In this document: positions 22,616 through 34,094 of the stretch, one piece after another
Layout: each line of letters starts with the position of its first letter
Numbering within the stretch: position 1 is the stretch's first letter
Assembly: GCA_023525975.1 (NCBI GenBank)
Contig: CM042035.1
Coordinates: 34,625,001 to 34,689,000, forward strand
DNA: 64,000 nt
Source of the DNA: Smallanthus sonchifolius
Lineage: Eukaryota; Streptophyta; Magnoliopsida; Asterales; Asteraceae
Reading direction: 5' to 3'
Notes under the pieces: model-generated
Databases searched by the model: none
What the model was told of the DNA's origin: nothing
The model's input: only the letters and a program-made list of their open reading frames with translations
Program-made: the position numbers and the translations under genes

Positions 22616-23942
22616 TTACTGAAAGTTAATCATTCCAAGCATCTCCACCAGTTGGGCAAATCTAGTAGAGTCAAAAGCCTTTGTGAAGATGTCTGCGGTT
22701 TGTTTGTCGGTTTTGACTTCAACGATTTGAATATGTTTCTTTTCAACACAGTCACGAATAAAATGATGTTTAATTTCAATGTGTTTTGTTTTGGAATGCT
22801 GAACGGGGTTTTTGGTGATATGGGGAACAGCAGTGTTGTCACAGAATGGGTGTCTCATGGAATGTGATCCCATAGTCAAGCATCTGATGGTGTATCCATC
22901 TGACTTGGGAACAACAGAGGGCTGCGGCAATGTATTCGGCTTCGGCGGTGGATTGGGAAACGGTGGATTGTTTCTTACATTGCCATGAGACAAGGTGGTT
23001 GCCAAGGAATTGACTACCTCCAGAAGTGGATTTTCGGTCTAAGTTGCAACCCCCGTAGTCTGAGTCTGAATAAGCCACAAGATCAAACAAGTCAGTTTTA
23101 GGATACCACAGATCCAAATTTGGCTTATACCTTAAATATCTTAAAATACGTTTGACAGCAGATAAATGAGAGAGTTTAGGATTAGCCTGAAAACATGCAC
23201 ACAAGCACACTGCAAACATGATGTCGGGTCTGCTGGCCGTGAGATACATGAGAGATCCTATCATAGAGCGATAGAGATGCTGATCAACGCTTTCACTATC
23301 CACATCAGGAATCAAACAATGTCGAACTTCCACAGGAGTTTTTACTGGATGGGAATCAGCCATTTTGAACTTGGTCAAGATTTCTTTTACGTATTTTTCT
23401 TGATGGATAAGGATTCCTGCCTCAGACTGATCAACTTGTAGTCCCAAAAAGAACTTCATTTCCCCCATGGAGCTCATTTCAAACTTAGATCGCATCACTT
23501 CTTCAAATTCTTTGCAGAGACGGGGATTTGTAGATCCAAAAATGATATCATCCACATAAATTTGCACCATGATTGTATCCTTTTCATCCTTCCATTTGAA
23601 CAAAGTTTGGTCAATTGCTCCTCGTGTGAAACCATTCTCAAGCAGATGCTTTGATAAAGTTTCATACCACGCACGAGGTGCTTGGTGAAGACCGTACAAT
23701 GCTTTGTCTAACTTGTAAACACGGTCTGGAAAATTAGGATCAATGAAACCCGGCGGCTGCTTGACATATACTTCCTCTTGAACTTTGCCATAAAAAAATG
23801 CGCTTTTGACATCCATTTGATGGACGGTGAAGTCCATGTAGGGTGCATAGGCAAGAAACATTCGGATGGCTTCCAAACGAGCCACTGGTGCAAAGACTTC
23901 CTCATAGTCAATCCCTTCTTCTTGATAGAAACCTTGAACCAC
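22616..23942 (-). pseudogene. Copia E reverse transcriptase and RNase H
   Basis: The frame from 23942 to 22839 (367 codons) covers RT: VQGFYQEEGIDYEEVFAPVAR, YGLHQAPRAWYE, catalytic YVDDIIFGS, FFLGLQVDQ. RNase H starts at AYSDSDYGGC and LDRKSTSGGSQFLG. A frameshift near 22860 moves the end of RNase H to another frame (23005-22616), with NPVQHSKTKHIEIKHHFIRDC and the terminal LGMINFQ. Homologous to the same region of A and B. Confidence 0.9.
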
Positions 23943-23957
23943 CAGACGAGCTTTATT

Positions 23958-25289
23958 TCAAATCACAGTGCGGCCTTCATCCTTTTTGTTGAGAAAAACC
24001 CAACGAGTGCTAATTGGAACTTTGTTCTTGGGAAGATCTACCAAATTCCACACATGCAGCTTTGAGAATTGCTGTAGCTCTTCCTGTATTGCTTCCACCC
24101 AGCTGTTTTCTAGTAGAGCTGCTTTGATGTTCTTTGGTTCAGCTTGAGAGATGAAGCAAGAAAACATGTTGTTTTCAAATTCTTCACAGGCACTTAGGGT
24201 ACTAACACCCACATTGAGTGGTCCAATGATGTTATTGGTGGGATGAATCTTGTGAATTCGCAGTTGAGGAATTTCATCTTCTTCCACGACTTCTTCTAAA
24301 TTGGTAATATTTCCATCAAGAGGATCGGCAATATCATTAATAGGATCTTCAGCAGATGATTGTGGTGCAACATCTACTATTGGAATGGAGTTGTCTTCAA
24401 CAGTTTCACTTGTTGCACCAGAACCGGAAGACTCCATATCAGATTCAGTATTAGCAACCACAGGAATTTCAATCTGAGCAGATGAGGAAGTGCCTTGATC
24501 ATTTATGTTCCCTAGATTGTTCACAGAGAAGTAAGGATTAGCGTGAGTTGAGTCAATAGAGAATTCAGGAAGATTAAATGACTTAAAAACTGAATCGACG
24601 TCAAAGAGCCAATTGGGACAATCTCCTGCATTCGTATGATTGTTTTCATGCCAATTAATATCAATGGACTCCATCACTATCCTCTTCTTCTTATGGTAGA
24701 CACGAAAAGCACGTTGATTAGATGAGTAACCAACAAAATAGCATTCATCAGCTTTGGCTTCAAACTTGTTGAGCTGATCTGAAGTGTTTAGCATTGTGCA
24801 CACACACCCAAATTTTCTGAAGAAATCAATAACTGGCTTGCGCTTGTACATGATCTCATAAGGTGTCTTGTTGCAAATTTTAGTGATAAGAACCCGATTT
24901 TGCACAAAACATGCAGTGTTGACCGCCTCAGCCCATAAAGTCACTTAAAGTGCGTGTAGTAAAGTGCGGTTTCTTCTTTCAGCTACACCATTTTGTTGAG
25001 GAGTACGAGGTGCACTAAATTGTTGAGAAATTCCTTTGCTTTCACAGAAGGAATCAAGAGTTGCATTTTTGAATTATGTTCCATGATCGCTGCGAATAGT
25101 CTTCACACTTAGGTTGAAGAGGTTCTCAATTTGATGCAGATAGGTTTTTAAAATCTCTGGCGTCTCATCTTTCTTGGCTAGGAAAAACACCCAAGTGAAT
25201 CGAGAAAAATCATCTGTTACCACCAGACAGTATGACTTTCGTCCAAGACTCATGACACTCACCGGACCAAAAAGATCCATGTGAAGCAA
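23958..25289 (-). pseudogene. Copia E integrase and linker to RT
   Basis: The integrase core is seen at 25289-25074 (MLHMDLFGPV, first Asp; RSDHGT, second Asp). A stop near 25072 separates it from the part with the Glu (ERRNRTLL-like, near 24985), which contains a further stop. From 24944 the frame reads LWAEAVNTACFVQNRVL and on through the variable acidic linker to the RT start (TRWVFLNKKDEG). A stop near 23958 separates it from the next RT segment. All catalytic positions can be located but the frame is broken. Confidence 0.85.
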
Positions 25290-25343
25290 TTGGAGAGGAG
25301 AGTCAATGGAATTGGTGGTTTTAGGCTTATGTGAAGATTTGTG

Positions 25344-25905
25344 CTATTTTCCTTTGGAACATGAGATACAGTGTTCCATAGGAGTGAAATCTTTGAGAGG
25401 TAATCCAGTGACTAGGTTGCCTCGAACCAGTCGGTTCATTGTTTTGAAATTGAGATGTCCCAACCTCCTATGCCACAGGAAAGATTCATCTTCGAAAGCC
25501 TTTGAGAGAAAACACGATTCAATGCCCGATGGGTTGTTCATATCCAAGCTATATGTGTTGTATCTTCTGGGAGCACGCATGAGAATAAGTTCTTCCGGAA
25601 TCACCACTCCCGGCTTCAAGATAAGACATTCTTTTGAATTGAATAAGGCACAAAAGTCCTTGTCACAAATCTGTGAGACACTCATCAGATTGTATTTCAA
25701 CTGAGGAACAAAGTTGACAAATTCCAGACTATTTACTCCATTTGATACTGTTCCTTGTCCTTCAATCTTTCCTTCTCTTGGGTTTCCAGCAAAAGAAACA
25801 TACTCTCCATCAATTTGATGATAATTTTGCAGCAAGTTAAAGTGCCCAGTCATATGTCTTGAACATCCACTATCTACATGTCAGATGTTATCGCCGGTTC
25901 TTCTT
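25344..25905 (-). pseudogene. Copia E protease and GAG-pre-integrase
   Basis: The protease motif HVDSGCSRHMTG lies at about 25885-25850; the Trp preceding the motif in B is a TGA stop here. From 25853 the frame is open to 25344 and includes the GAG-pre-integrase region (NLMSVSQICDKDF, MRAPRRYNTYSLDM) and the integrase zinc-binding start (LWHRRLGHLN...CISCSKGK). An in-frame TAG precedes the conserved GQSRRT peptide just upstream, near 25911. Confidence 0.8.
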
Positions 25906-25911
25906 GATTGA

Positions 25912-28527
25912 CCCTATACACAACGAACCATTTATACGTTTTGACCAAAATTGTATCAATCAAGAGATCTTAGTGTCAGGATATGACATCTCATTGGAAT
26001 CAGAATTACAACCATCCTTTGATGAAGCACGGTCATCAAATAGAACATTATTTTTAATTTTCCACGTTCGTTTTAAATAATTTTTAGCATTTTTAATTCT
26101 TTTACGCCTAGATTTCCTACTCTGAGAAGACTTAGGCAACACGTATGAATTTAATGAACTTTTGGAAGGCGATTCTTCATTAGAATTTGTGGTTGTCAAT
26201 TTACAACTTTTTAAAACATGATTTGAGGCACCACAACTAAAACAAACATTTTCACAAGATATCTTAGCCTGATTATAGTCATCACAAGATGAAGATGATT
26301 GTTATATTGAGGAATCTGAACATGAGACGGTTCTCTCATCAATAACTTTGTCTTGAAGACGATGTGTTTCCTTTAATCTGAAAAATTCCATGTTGCTCAT
26401 GGTTTCACGTGGTACATCATTCACAATAATTCCTGCACTTTTAAATTTGGTAACACATGGCATAACATTCAAAGATTTAGGAACAAAAGGCAAAGCATTT
26501 TTAAATTTAGAAACATCACATCCCAAACCCGTATGCTCAGCAGGCATAGAATCAAAATACAAGTTTTTAACGTGTTCACAAATATTTGGTTTTGACACGG
26601 ACACATTATTACATTCATCCGACTCAAGTTCTTTTAAAATAGTTCTATCATTAGCACTCTTATCACAATCATCTTCGGAATTTACACAATTTGATTCTGC
26701 ACAAGAAGCAAAACTGTCAGAATCAGAGGACGTAATATAATCATCAGCAGATAATGTACAAACAAAAGGTGTAGAAACATGTGGAGTTGGCAAATCAGCA
26801 AATCTCCCTGATTTAGAATAAGGAGGTGGATGAGAGTTATACCCAAGACCTTTGTTCCTTTTCTATTAAATTGTTTATCAATTATTCCAAACATAATTTT
26901 CTGATCCATATCCATGTGGTCAACCTGTAATTTGACTTTTTCTGCCTTTTGGACTCTTTCAGTTAAAATCGTATTATTAATGGTTTGAGTATTGAGTTGC
27001 ACAATTAAAGAACGATTTTCACCAGATATGTCACGAATTTTCTTTAAGTAAAGTTTCTCATTTTTGGCAACAGAGTCATACATCACCTTAATGTGATCTC
27101 GTTCATCTATCAAGGCTTGATTGATGAATCTGTATTTTTGAATTTCATTTAAGCAAGATCTAGAATTACACAGTTTAGAAATAACCTCAGCAGGCACAGC
27201 AGTGAGATCCTCATCAGGTTCAATCATGACACACTTGCCCTGGTACTCCACATCAGCCATCAAGGCTTTATCAGTAGCTTCCTCAGCTTGTTCTCCCCAA
27301 TGATAGTGTCCATCAGCTTGACACACGAGAGCTGTGGAACTTGAAGATGTGTTTGTCTTTGGAGGATTGGCAGCTTGTTTTCCAGAGGAAATCTTCTTTT
27401 CTTGTTGATCCTTGGAGGACGGCTCCTTGCAGTTTCTGGCAAAGTGACCCAGCTGATCATAATTGTAGCATCTTACCTTCTTGATATCAAACCCAAGTGT
27501 CTTTCCCTGCTTCAATCTGTCTATGCCAGTCCTTTTGATGAATCTTTTGGCTCTTAAGGTCAACATGGCCATGCACCAATCAATGTCCATTTTCTCCAAA
27601 TCATCAGGATTAATCTGCTCCAAGTCATCAGGTTGAAAGCTAACCGGTGTTAGATTTTCAGAAATCAGTGCATCATAGCATGACATGAAAGCAGTCATGA
27701 TTGGGACATAATCATCAGGAATCATGGTGATAGTCTTTTGAGGAGCAGAGGAGCTGGTAGAATTAATTGCAGCAGCTGAAGGAGGGACATCAGTCTGAAA
27801 GTATGGGCTACCGGATGAGCTTGATCCAGCAATAAGAGCTGTGTTTCCAGACTGATTTGACGGGGTGACTGCCCCCTTCTTAATCTTAATTTCATAAGAT
27901 TCAAGAATGCTATAGACTTCTTGTTGAGACAAAGCACTCAGATTCTCAGTCTTTTTTTATCATGATTCGATATATATTCCATTCCTCAGGAAGAGAATCT
28001 AGGAGTTTCTTGTTTAGATCAAGAGTAGGGTACTTAACTCCCATTACTTTCAACCTTGATACAATGCTTCAGAAATGGTTGATCAAATCAGATATTGATT
28101 CTCCCCTTACACTGCTGAACATTGCATATTGTTTCTTGATCAGATCTCTTTTGCTTTCCCTGACATCCTCACTTCCCTCATATCTTGTGCACAATGCAGC
28201 CCATAAGTCTTTGGCAGTTGTGTACTCAGCAAAGATGTTGAAAATATCCATAGGAAGAGCCATGGCAATAGTTCCGTAGGCCTTGTTGTCTCGGGCAATC
28301 AAGGCAAGATCTTTCTCATCATACTCAGATACTAACTTAGGACGTTGAACATCAGCAGTGGTAGTTACGAGCTTGTGGGGGCCATCGGTGATAGAACTCA
28401 ACAGTGTATAATCGTGAAATTGAAAGAAAAGTTTCATCTTTTTAGTCCAGTCATCAAATTCTCTTGTGGACACAAGAGCAGGTGGTCTATTTCCCCCAGA
28501 ATGTTCTGTTGAACTAGAAGTGGCCAT
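25912..28527 (-). pseudogene. Copia E gag with two zinc knuckles
   Basis: The start is Met 28527 (MATSSSTEHSGG). The capsid-like part (28527-28069: FDDWTKKMKLFFQ, then LWAALCTRYEGSEDVRESKRDLIKKQY) is followed by a stop/frameshift and an open stretch (27932-26682). That stretch holds knuckle 1 (CYNYDQLGHFARNC; the second Cys is Tyr) and a coiled-coil region. A frame change leads to an acidic Ser-rich part (26793-26302), then knuckle 2 (CFSCGASNHVLKSC, about 26262-26220) and a basic run (RKSRRKRIKNAKNYLKR). The two-knuckle layout matches Copia B. Confidence 0.8.
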
Positions 28528-29145
28528 AATATTTGGAATCGAATCTAAACAGTAACTAGTTTCGATAGGACAACTAATCGAAACAACTTCTATCGAAACA
28601 AACTTCTATCGAAACAACTAGTTTTGATAGAACAACTTTTATCGAAACAACAAGTTTTGATAGAATTGAAAAGATTAACTCGAAACAACTAGTTTCGATT
28701 AACACTAGTTTCGATACTGAGAATTTTCACAAACAAGTTTCGATACCAAAGTTTCTATAGAGATAAGACAAAAATCTAGTTTTGATAGTACCTTCTCCCG
28801 ACAAAACGTAGACAAGAAGTTTCGATGATCAACAAAAATCAGAAACTGTTCCCCGTAGTTTCGATGCCTTCTTCTCCAAGCTCAGAAATACTCTATTGAT
28901 GATAAGCTCCAGAAATCAATAGTGCAGAAATGACAAAATAATCCAGCGAAAACCTTCGTCTAACACTCCTGATCACTCATCCAACCTCCGATTCTTGAAA
29001 TCACGAACAAAAATCCTTGAAAAACGATGAAACAGTACGCCTGAGATGTTATGTGCATATTCCAACAAAAACCTCAAAAATACCTTACAAATCACCTAGA
29101 ATCGATCACAAAAACCTGATAACACTCAAAAACACTAGAGCATAA
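28528..29145 (-). other. Leader of Copia E with ATCGAAAC repeats
   Basis: This is the untranslated leader between PBS and gag. At about 28555-28870 it holds roughly fifteen copies of ATCGAAAC or GTTTCGAT in both orientations. The motif is the same as in E's LTR and in the region before ORF3. Confidence 0.75.
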
Positions 29146-29160
29146 AGCTCTGATACCAAT
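29146..29160 (-). promoter_or_regulatory. Primer binding site, Copia E
   Basis: The minus strand reads ATTGGTATCAGAGCT directly inside the 5' LTR, matching the initiator-Met tRNA 3' end. Confidence 0.9.
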
Positions 29161-29691
29161 TGTAGGTCCATATTTAACTTGAAATCACTGATTTGATCGA
29201 TTACGCACACACACAGGCAGAAACTGTGTGTATGGTGGTGAAACAGATGAAGAAAACAATGTTGGTGAAGATAACCAGCTAACCACACTATGAATCAACA
29301 CGCAAATGGTATGAAAATCTAAGAACACAATGCATAAACATCTTCAAATTGTATTGATTCAAGAACAATGTGAAAGAGAAGGTTCAGGGTTACAGCCGCT
29401 ACTCACACCCTAAACATTCTCAAACTAGGCTATTTATAGTAGTGACATGTATCGAAACTATTTACAAGTGATACACAGACTGTCGAAATTACAATCTATC
29501 GAAACTACTAGTTTCGATTGAACAAACTCAATCGAAACTAAGTAGTTTCGATGGCCCAGACTTAGCTAATAAAGCAGTAAATTACAGAAAACTGAAATTA
29601 CATCTAATGAAATGACATAAAGTAAACTAGTCTAAAACTGTTTAAACATACAATAAATGACAACAGCTTATACATAGGATATGGCTCTACA
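29161..29691 (-). repeat. 5' LTR of Copia E
   Basis: This 531-bp LTR is the promoter copy, with a TATA box at 29430-29439 (minus strand CTATAAATAG). It lacks one 33-base palindromic unit that is present in the 3' LTR. Confidence 0.95.
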
Positions 29692-29696
29692 CTCCA

Positions 29697-30980
29697 ATTG
29701 GTACAAATCTAGAAGATAACGTTGAAGATCTTCATAGTCCTGTAGCCACTGAACCAGTTCCTTCTACAAATGAACAAGTTCAAACTCCAGTCTTTTAAGA
29801 AACTATGTATGAGGACAACACTTTATTTGATGTTGATATGCTTTTGAATGACGAAGGTGAAGGATTGGAAAGAACTGATGAAAACCAAGAAGAAACAGAG
29901 AAGGGAGAAGAAGAAGATGATGAAGAAGTGGTGATTACTGGTGAAAGAAAAGATGATAACCATTCTTCAATTGATGACAATAATAGTGGTGGTGTTGGAA
30001 GTGTTGGTGGAAGTGAAAGAACAAATGAAGATGTTGAACAAGAATCTCAAACCAACACTGAATACAAAAAGTATGAATATGAACCACAACAGACGTATGT
30101 TGAAGAAGATGGTTCAATGATCGGTAAAATGGATAAGCTTGTAGATGAAAGAGAACCATTTACTGTTCCTGAAGACATTGAAACACCATCTGAAAGGTCA
30201 AAGACTTCAAAGATTGATAAGAGTTCTTGGTGGACAGTTACTGATAAGCCATCCATTGTTGAAAGGATTACTCAGACAATCAAGAGTCCAGAACTAGCCT
30301 TAACTGGTGAAATATTAGCATGGATGTATGATGGTGAAAAATATGTATGTGATAAAGAGATGGGATTATCCAGTATTTTGACAGAAGCTCAAAGTTAAAT
30401 ACATTGCCATACTGGGATATTAGAGCTAAGTCATTTGAAGATGTTCAATCCATCGAATAATTCATTTGCTGCTAATTTTGAAGAGTAATTAATGACAGAG
30501 TGTGGAAAAGCTATGTTTGAAAACTTCAAACCACATGTGCCAGAATGCAGAAAGTTGAAAAGAAACGATAAAGATGGAAAAAGAAGGTTTAGATACGTTG
30601 TGAAGCCAGCTGATACAGTTTCAACTGTATACATTCCAGCACGTGAAGAGACGTTCATCAAAAGCTTAAAGAAGTGGATGTATGACAGCAAAACACATGA
30701 AGCTGTGATTATGCAGGATCATTCACCAGAAGTCAGAGTTTTTGATCCGGTTGATTTGTTTAGCTTTTCTGATGAAGATCTGAAGATTTTGTACAAGAAT
30801 CCTATCAAGTGTGATATGAGCACGAAGATTAAATCTGAGGCAAAGTTGTTTATGAGAGTCGTGGCTCGATGTTTGTCAAGAAGACAAGAAGCTGAAGTGA
30901 TCAAGAAGAGACTTGCTGCTCTGGATGCTAAGAAGCTAAATGTTAAAGCCAAAACCAAGTCTGCAAAAGACAACATGTGA
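29697..30980 (+). pseudogene. Copia A ORF3, C-terminal segment
   Basis: ORF3 resumes after Copia E. The first part (to 30398) is strongly acidic and holds SSWWTVTDKPS and LAWMYDGEKYVCD. After a stop, the second part (30492-30980) has a basic stretch (KRNDKDGKRRFRYVVKP), then KKWMYDSKTHEAVI and VFDPVDLFSFSDEDLKILY. This matches the C-terminal domain of B and E. The two W-x-YD blocks suggest an internally repeated domain. The frame ends at a TGA shortly before the PPT. Confidence 0.75.
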
Positions 30981-31000
30981 AGAATTGATGTTCTGTGGAC

Positions 31001-31011
31001 TAAGGGGAGAT
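31001..31011 (+). promoter_or_regulatory. Polypurine tract, Copia A
   Basis: TAAGGGGAGAT directly precedes the LTR start TGTTTGAACC. Confidence 0.8.
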
Positions 31012-31393
31012 TGTTTGAACCTAATAGTCCATAGAAATCAATTAGATTTAGTTTTGTATAACTTTAGTGTTTTCGGTCGAAAACATTAAATTTTCGGTCG
31101 GAAAGTGTTTTCGGTCGAAAACATTTTTCGATCAGAAGATTTCGATCGAAACTTCTTTAGTACAAATAGTTGGGTCTTTTGTATTTCAAGTAACGATTCT
31201 TATTTGTACTGTGCTTTGCAAATTAATCAAAGAGAATTTCTGTGTGTTTCTTCTGTTAATACTTGATTACATTACTCGATTAATGAAGACAATCATCACG
31301 ATTTTATTCATCTTGTGTGATTGATAGTATCCATATTGTTCATCTTTGATTTGATCATTTTGGTGTAGATTTAATTTCTGAATTGTTTTCGCA
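31012..31393 (+). repeat. 3' LTR of Copia A
   Basis: The LTR starts TGTTTGAACC after the PPT. It contains TTTTCGGTCGAAAAC palindromes at 31068-31152, the family motif of A. The end is placed at a CA at 31393 by composition and because Copia F gag coding begins just beyond; no second LTR is available for comparison, so the end may be off by tens of bases. Confidence 0.65.
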
Positions 31394-31646
31394 AATTCAG
31401 AGAGTCATTGAAGACTTTATCCTTGAATATCAGCAGATCTGAGGGAATCACAAATTCATGGGTTGGATGTTTATAACCTTCTAAAATAGGTATCCACATG
31501 TTTGAATCTGTGTATGAAACATATTCCTCAAATCTAGCTTTCCAGTTGGAATAGTCATTCACATTTATTAACTTTGGGGGTTTCTATGGAGTGCCTATTT
31601 CATTGTCATAATTCAACAGGCTACTAAGATTTTGAAGGTTTGCCAT
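31394..31646 (-). pseudogene. Copia F gag, N-terminal fragment
   Basis: Met 31646 begins MANLQNLSSLLNYDNEIGTP, followed by a stop and then KLINVNDYSNWKARFEEYVS and WIPILEGYKHPTHEF. This closely parallels the start of B's gag (MANMVQVTNMFNYDNEIGT; DYSNWKDRFDQF; WIPILEGYTHPT). Similarity to B fades after HPTHEF, and the sequence ends at the junction with Copia A. It is far too short to be functional. Confidence 0.75.
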
Positions 31647-31664
31647 TGTGTAAGACTCAGAAAT

Positions 31665-32287
31665 CAGAAGTTCAAACTTGGGTATTTGGCTATAAGTACG
31701 TATGAAGCAGAAAGGTCTTGCGTACTTATAAGTGCGCAAGATGATAAGTACGCATGAACAAATAAATACGCAATACTGACAAATACGCACAAGAGACTAA
31801 TGACACATATTTATGATGACATGTATGCAAGGAATTTTGACAAGAATACAAGTATACAGGATCACAAGAACACAAGGTTCAAATACGCATGAACTTAAGT
31901 ACGTATGGACTTAAGTACGCAAGAATTATGAGTGCGCATGAGTTGTTAAGTATGCAGGAATTGTGACAAGTATGCAGGAAACAGAAAGAAGGTTTTTGAA
32001 AAATGTATCCACTTTTCCTGATCAAAAGATGATCTGACCAAGTTGTAGTGGATGAACAATGTGATTTGAACAAGTGACAAGACTAAGAAATAGACAGAAA
32101 AATGATGAGTGTAACAACAAAACAAGAACAACACAATGATGGAATGGGATTCTTTCAAGATGAACAAATGTGTGAAATAAGACTCAAGAATCACCAATGC
32201 AGATGTAAACAGAAACACATATGGATGACATATGTTCCTAACATTCTCACAACACTCGGAAATAAGAGCAAACGCTCTGATACCACT
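31665..32287 (-). other. Leader and PBS of Copia F
   Basis: The PBS (minus strand GTGGTATCAGAGCG, about 32274-32287) adjoins the LTR. The leader has about a dozen GTACGCA or TGCGTACTT units at 31680-31965, the same motif as in the F LTR. Small ORFs here, such as 32102-32341, are not supported. Confidence 0.75.
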
Positions 32288-32829
32288 TGTAGGTCCCTCC
32301 GTGTGGGTGTTTCAGATCGATATCATGTGAACGTAGCCTAGTAAACAGGTGCGGAATGCATGTTACTAGGTGGAACAATTATAAGAATGAATGTATGACA
32401 ATCAACACAAGGTGATACTAATAAATACACGGTCTATTAATTTCATAGTGTTTCAAACAAGTAAAGAAACAGATTGAATGACTTCTGGACTGATACAATA
32501 CTGATATGTGCGTACTTGTGTGTGCAATTACATATGTGTTTAAAATGAAACAACTCTATGCTATTTATAGACCTGGGCCATGCGCACTTAGAAAGTACGC
32601 ATGACCAACCTTCATGCATACTTGCTAAGTACGCATGACCATTGTACTTGACAAATACGCAGGAACTCATCCTTGCGTATTTGTTTAGTACAATCTCAAA
32701 ACAATATAAGTTCAGACATAAACAAGACATATTACAACTCGATAAACAAAATACAATAAGTACTAAATACATACAAGACTGAAATAAATAATAACAAAAG
32801 CTGTAGCTCATTCTAGAGTGCCTGTCACA
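32288..32829 (-). repeat. 5' LTR of Copia F
   Basis: This 542-bp LTR has minus-strand ends TGTGACAGGC...GGACCTACA. The TATA box is at 32561-32570 (CTATAAATAG on the minus strand). Palindromic GCGTACTT/AAGTACGC units lie at 32580-32690. The candidate TSD on the right is aaaca (32830-32834); no left partner is visible. Confidence 0.85.
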
Positions 32830-33603
32830 AAACATGCATCAACAGCAGCACTCAAAAATTGATCAACCCGATTGTAGTGGACTTCCCATGTACGAGTAAT
32901 CATTTATCAACCGTTTCCAGACCCATTAACCAAAACAATTTGACAATCTTAGAAGTGGAAATTAGAAATTCAAACTAATTTAAACAGTTTGACTAATCAA
33001 TGTCAAACCTTGTCAATCTAACATTCAATTCATGAAATCAATGCGCTTCAATCCGGTAAATCACGCCCAATCTATACTCCTATGAATTCAGACCTGTTTT
33101 ACGACCCATTTCATCCTTAAACATTCGAAATCGTGCGTATTTTGAGCCGACAGTTGGTAACCCTTAAGACTACATCAAATCATACGTTTCTAATAAGTTT
33201 AATCAAACTAACTCCTTCCTCATCGTCGCACCACCCTCCTCAAAGTCTCCCAACCTTCCCTCGACCTGCATTGCCCCTCTAGAACCCTATCAAGCTCCAA
33301 GAACAGCGAATCCTTACTTTCTGTCGATCGCCTCCGTTTCATACCCATTCCAGGTAAATATTACATCAATAGTTTCGTTTCAATCTAAAGATCAAAAGCC
33401 CATGGTTTGGGCTTTTGATTCTATGTAATCGGGTGTAATGGTATGGCTAGGGTTTTCGGGCGCAAAATGGGGAAGAAGGATGGTTTGGGTTGTTTATTAA
33501 ATGAATTACATAAGAGCATTCCTTCAATGAATTAAGCCCAGATCCACCGGTTAAACACATACACCCCCCGCATGCGAGATCGCGGGTTCAAGCCCAGCAC
33601 CAC
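32830..33603 (+). repeat. Gypsy LTR G, left part (U3 truncated)
   Basis: From about 33200 the layout matches the Gypsy D LTR: a CT-rich leader, donor-like CCAG|GTAAAT (33354), AGATCAAAAGCCC, GGCTAGGGTTT, then a tRNA-like segment ending GGGTTCAAGCCC (about 33587). No TATA box is seen upstream, so the U3 end seems lost. The LTR is interrupted by Copia B and resumes at 47205. The left boundary is uncertain. Confidence 0.65.
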
Positions 33604-34094
33604 TGTTAGGACATAGACTTGTAATGACAAAAGCTTGTAATAGTTAGATTTTATGTCTTTATGTTTTGTCATGAAATTATAATAGTTACCAAGTGTTTTA
33701 CTAGTGAGCCTAGAGGCGAACTTAGTTAAGTTCGCCTGCCTTATCAGAGGCGAACTTAATAAGTTCGCTTAGGCATAGCTTAGGCGAACTTGTTAAGTTC
33801 GCTTATACTGTTTCAGGCGAACTTAGCTAAGTTCGCTTACAGCAGTGTTGGGTCTATATATTGTTGTTACAGAGTCATTAGAAATAGAGGAACAGAAGCG
33901 TGAACAGAGGTGCACAATTGTCTGATCGAGTCTGTAACCATTGTTATTCTGAATATAATCGAGAAGTTTATTTACTCGTGTTGTTGTGAATTGTCGGTTA
34001 GTATACAAAACGTTAACGCGAAGGATTCCGCACTTCGTGTTATCGCAGCGTCATATCACGAGTTTGATCAGTAGCTGAGTTACCTGGACCTACA
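33604..34094 (+). repeat. 5' LTR of Copia B
   Basis: This 491-bp LTR runs TGTTAGGACA...GGACCTACA. Four GCGAACTTA-N-TAAGTTCGC palindromes lie at 33712-33840, just upstream of a TATA-like CTATATATT (33854-33862). Confidence 0.97.
33712..33840. repeat. GCGAACTTA/TAAGTTCGC palindromes, Copia B LTR
   Basis: Four near-perfect palindromes such as GGCGAACTTAGTTAAGTTCG occur at about 30-base spacing. They are repeated in the 3' LTR (46819-46945), the gag leader (34424-34605) and the spacer before ORF3 (42755-42975, 43296-43375). Confidence 0.9.

Larger units (their letters stand above)
19110..29691 (-). mobile_element. Copia E: complete-length SIRE/Maximus-type element, decayed
   Basis: This 10.6-kb element has LTRs at 19110-19673 (3') and 29161-29691 (5'), an iMet PBS and a PPT. 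The TSD is ctcca (19105-19109 and 29692-29696). The order on the minus strand is gag, protease, integrase, RT/RNase H, a spacer with a 70-bp tandem repeat, and a truncated ORF3. Stops and frameshifts are present in every segment. It interrupts ORF3 of Copia A. Confidence 0.95.
809..31393 (+). mobile_element. Copia A: old SIRE/Maximus-type element, 5' truncated, split by C and E
   Basis: The order is gag remnant, protease, integrase, RT, RNase H (to 5076), a 2.3-kb spacer, ORF3 in three pieces, PPT and 3' LTR. Pol order (integrase before RT) defines Ty1/Copia. The long spacer plus ORF3 after pol is typical of the SIRE/Maximus lineage. Frameshifts and stops run throughout. Gypsy C (7797-17918) and Copia E (19110-29691) lie inside ORF3; joining the flanks restores ORF3 homology and each insertion is bounded by a 5-bp duplication. 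The 5' LTR, PBS and N-terminal gag are absent. The exact right end of the 3' LTR is uncertain by some tens of bases. Confidence 0.8.
31394..32829 (-). mobile_element. Copia F: 5' fragment (LTR, leader, gag start)
   Basis: On the minus strand: LTR (32829 to 32288), PBS, a 0.6-kb leader with GCGTACTT/AAGTACGC repeats, and a gag start (from about 31646). The rest of gag, pol and the second LTR are missing; the fragment ends where Copia A's LTR begins. Either A inserted into F and the other half was lost, or F was truncated on arrival. Confidence 0.8.

Noticed and set aside
33712..33840. Palindrome arrays considered as a CRISPR array
   Set aside because: Units are palindromic, spacing is short and irregular, there are no unique spacers of fixed length, and the setting is a eukaryotic LTR.
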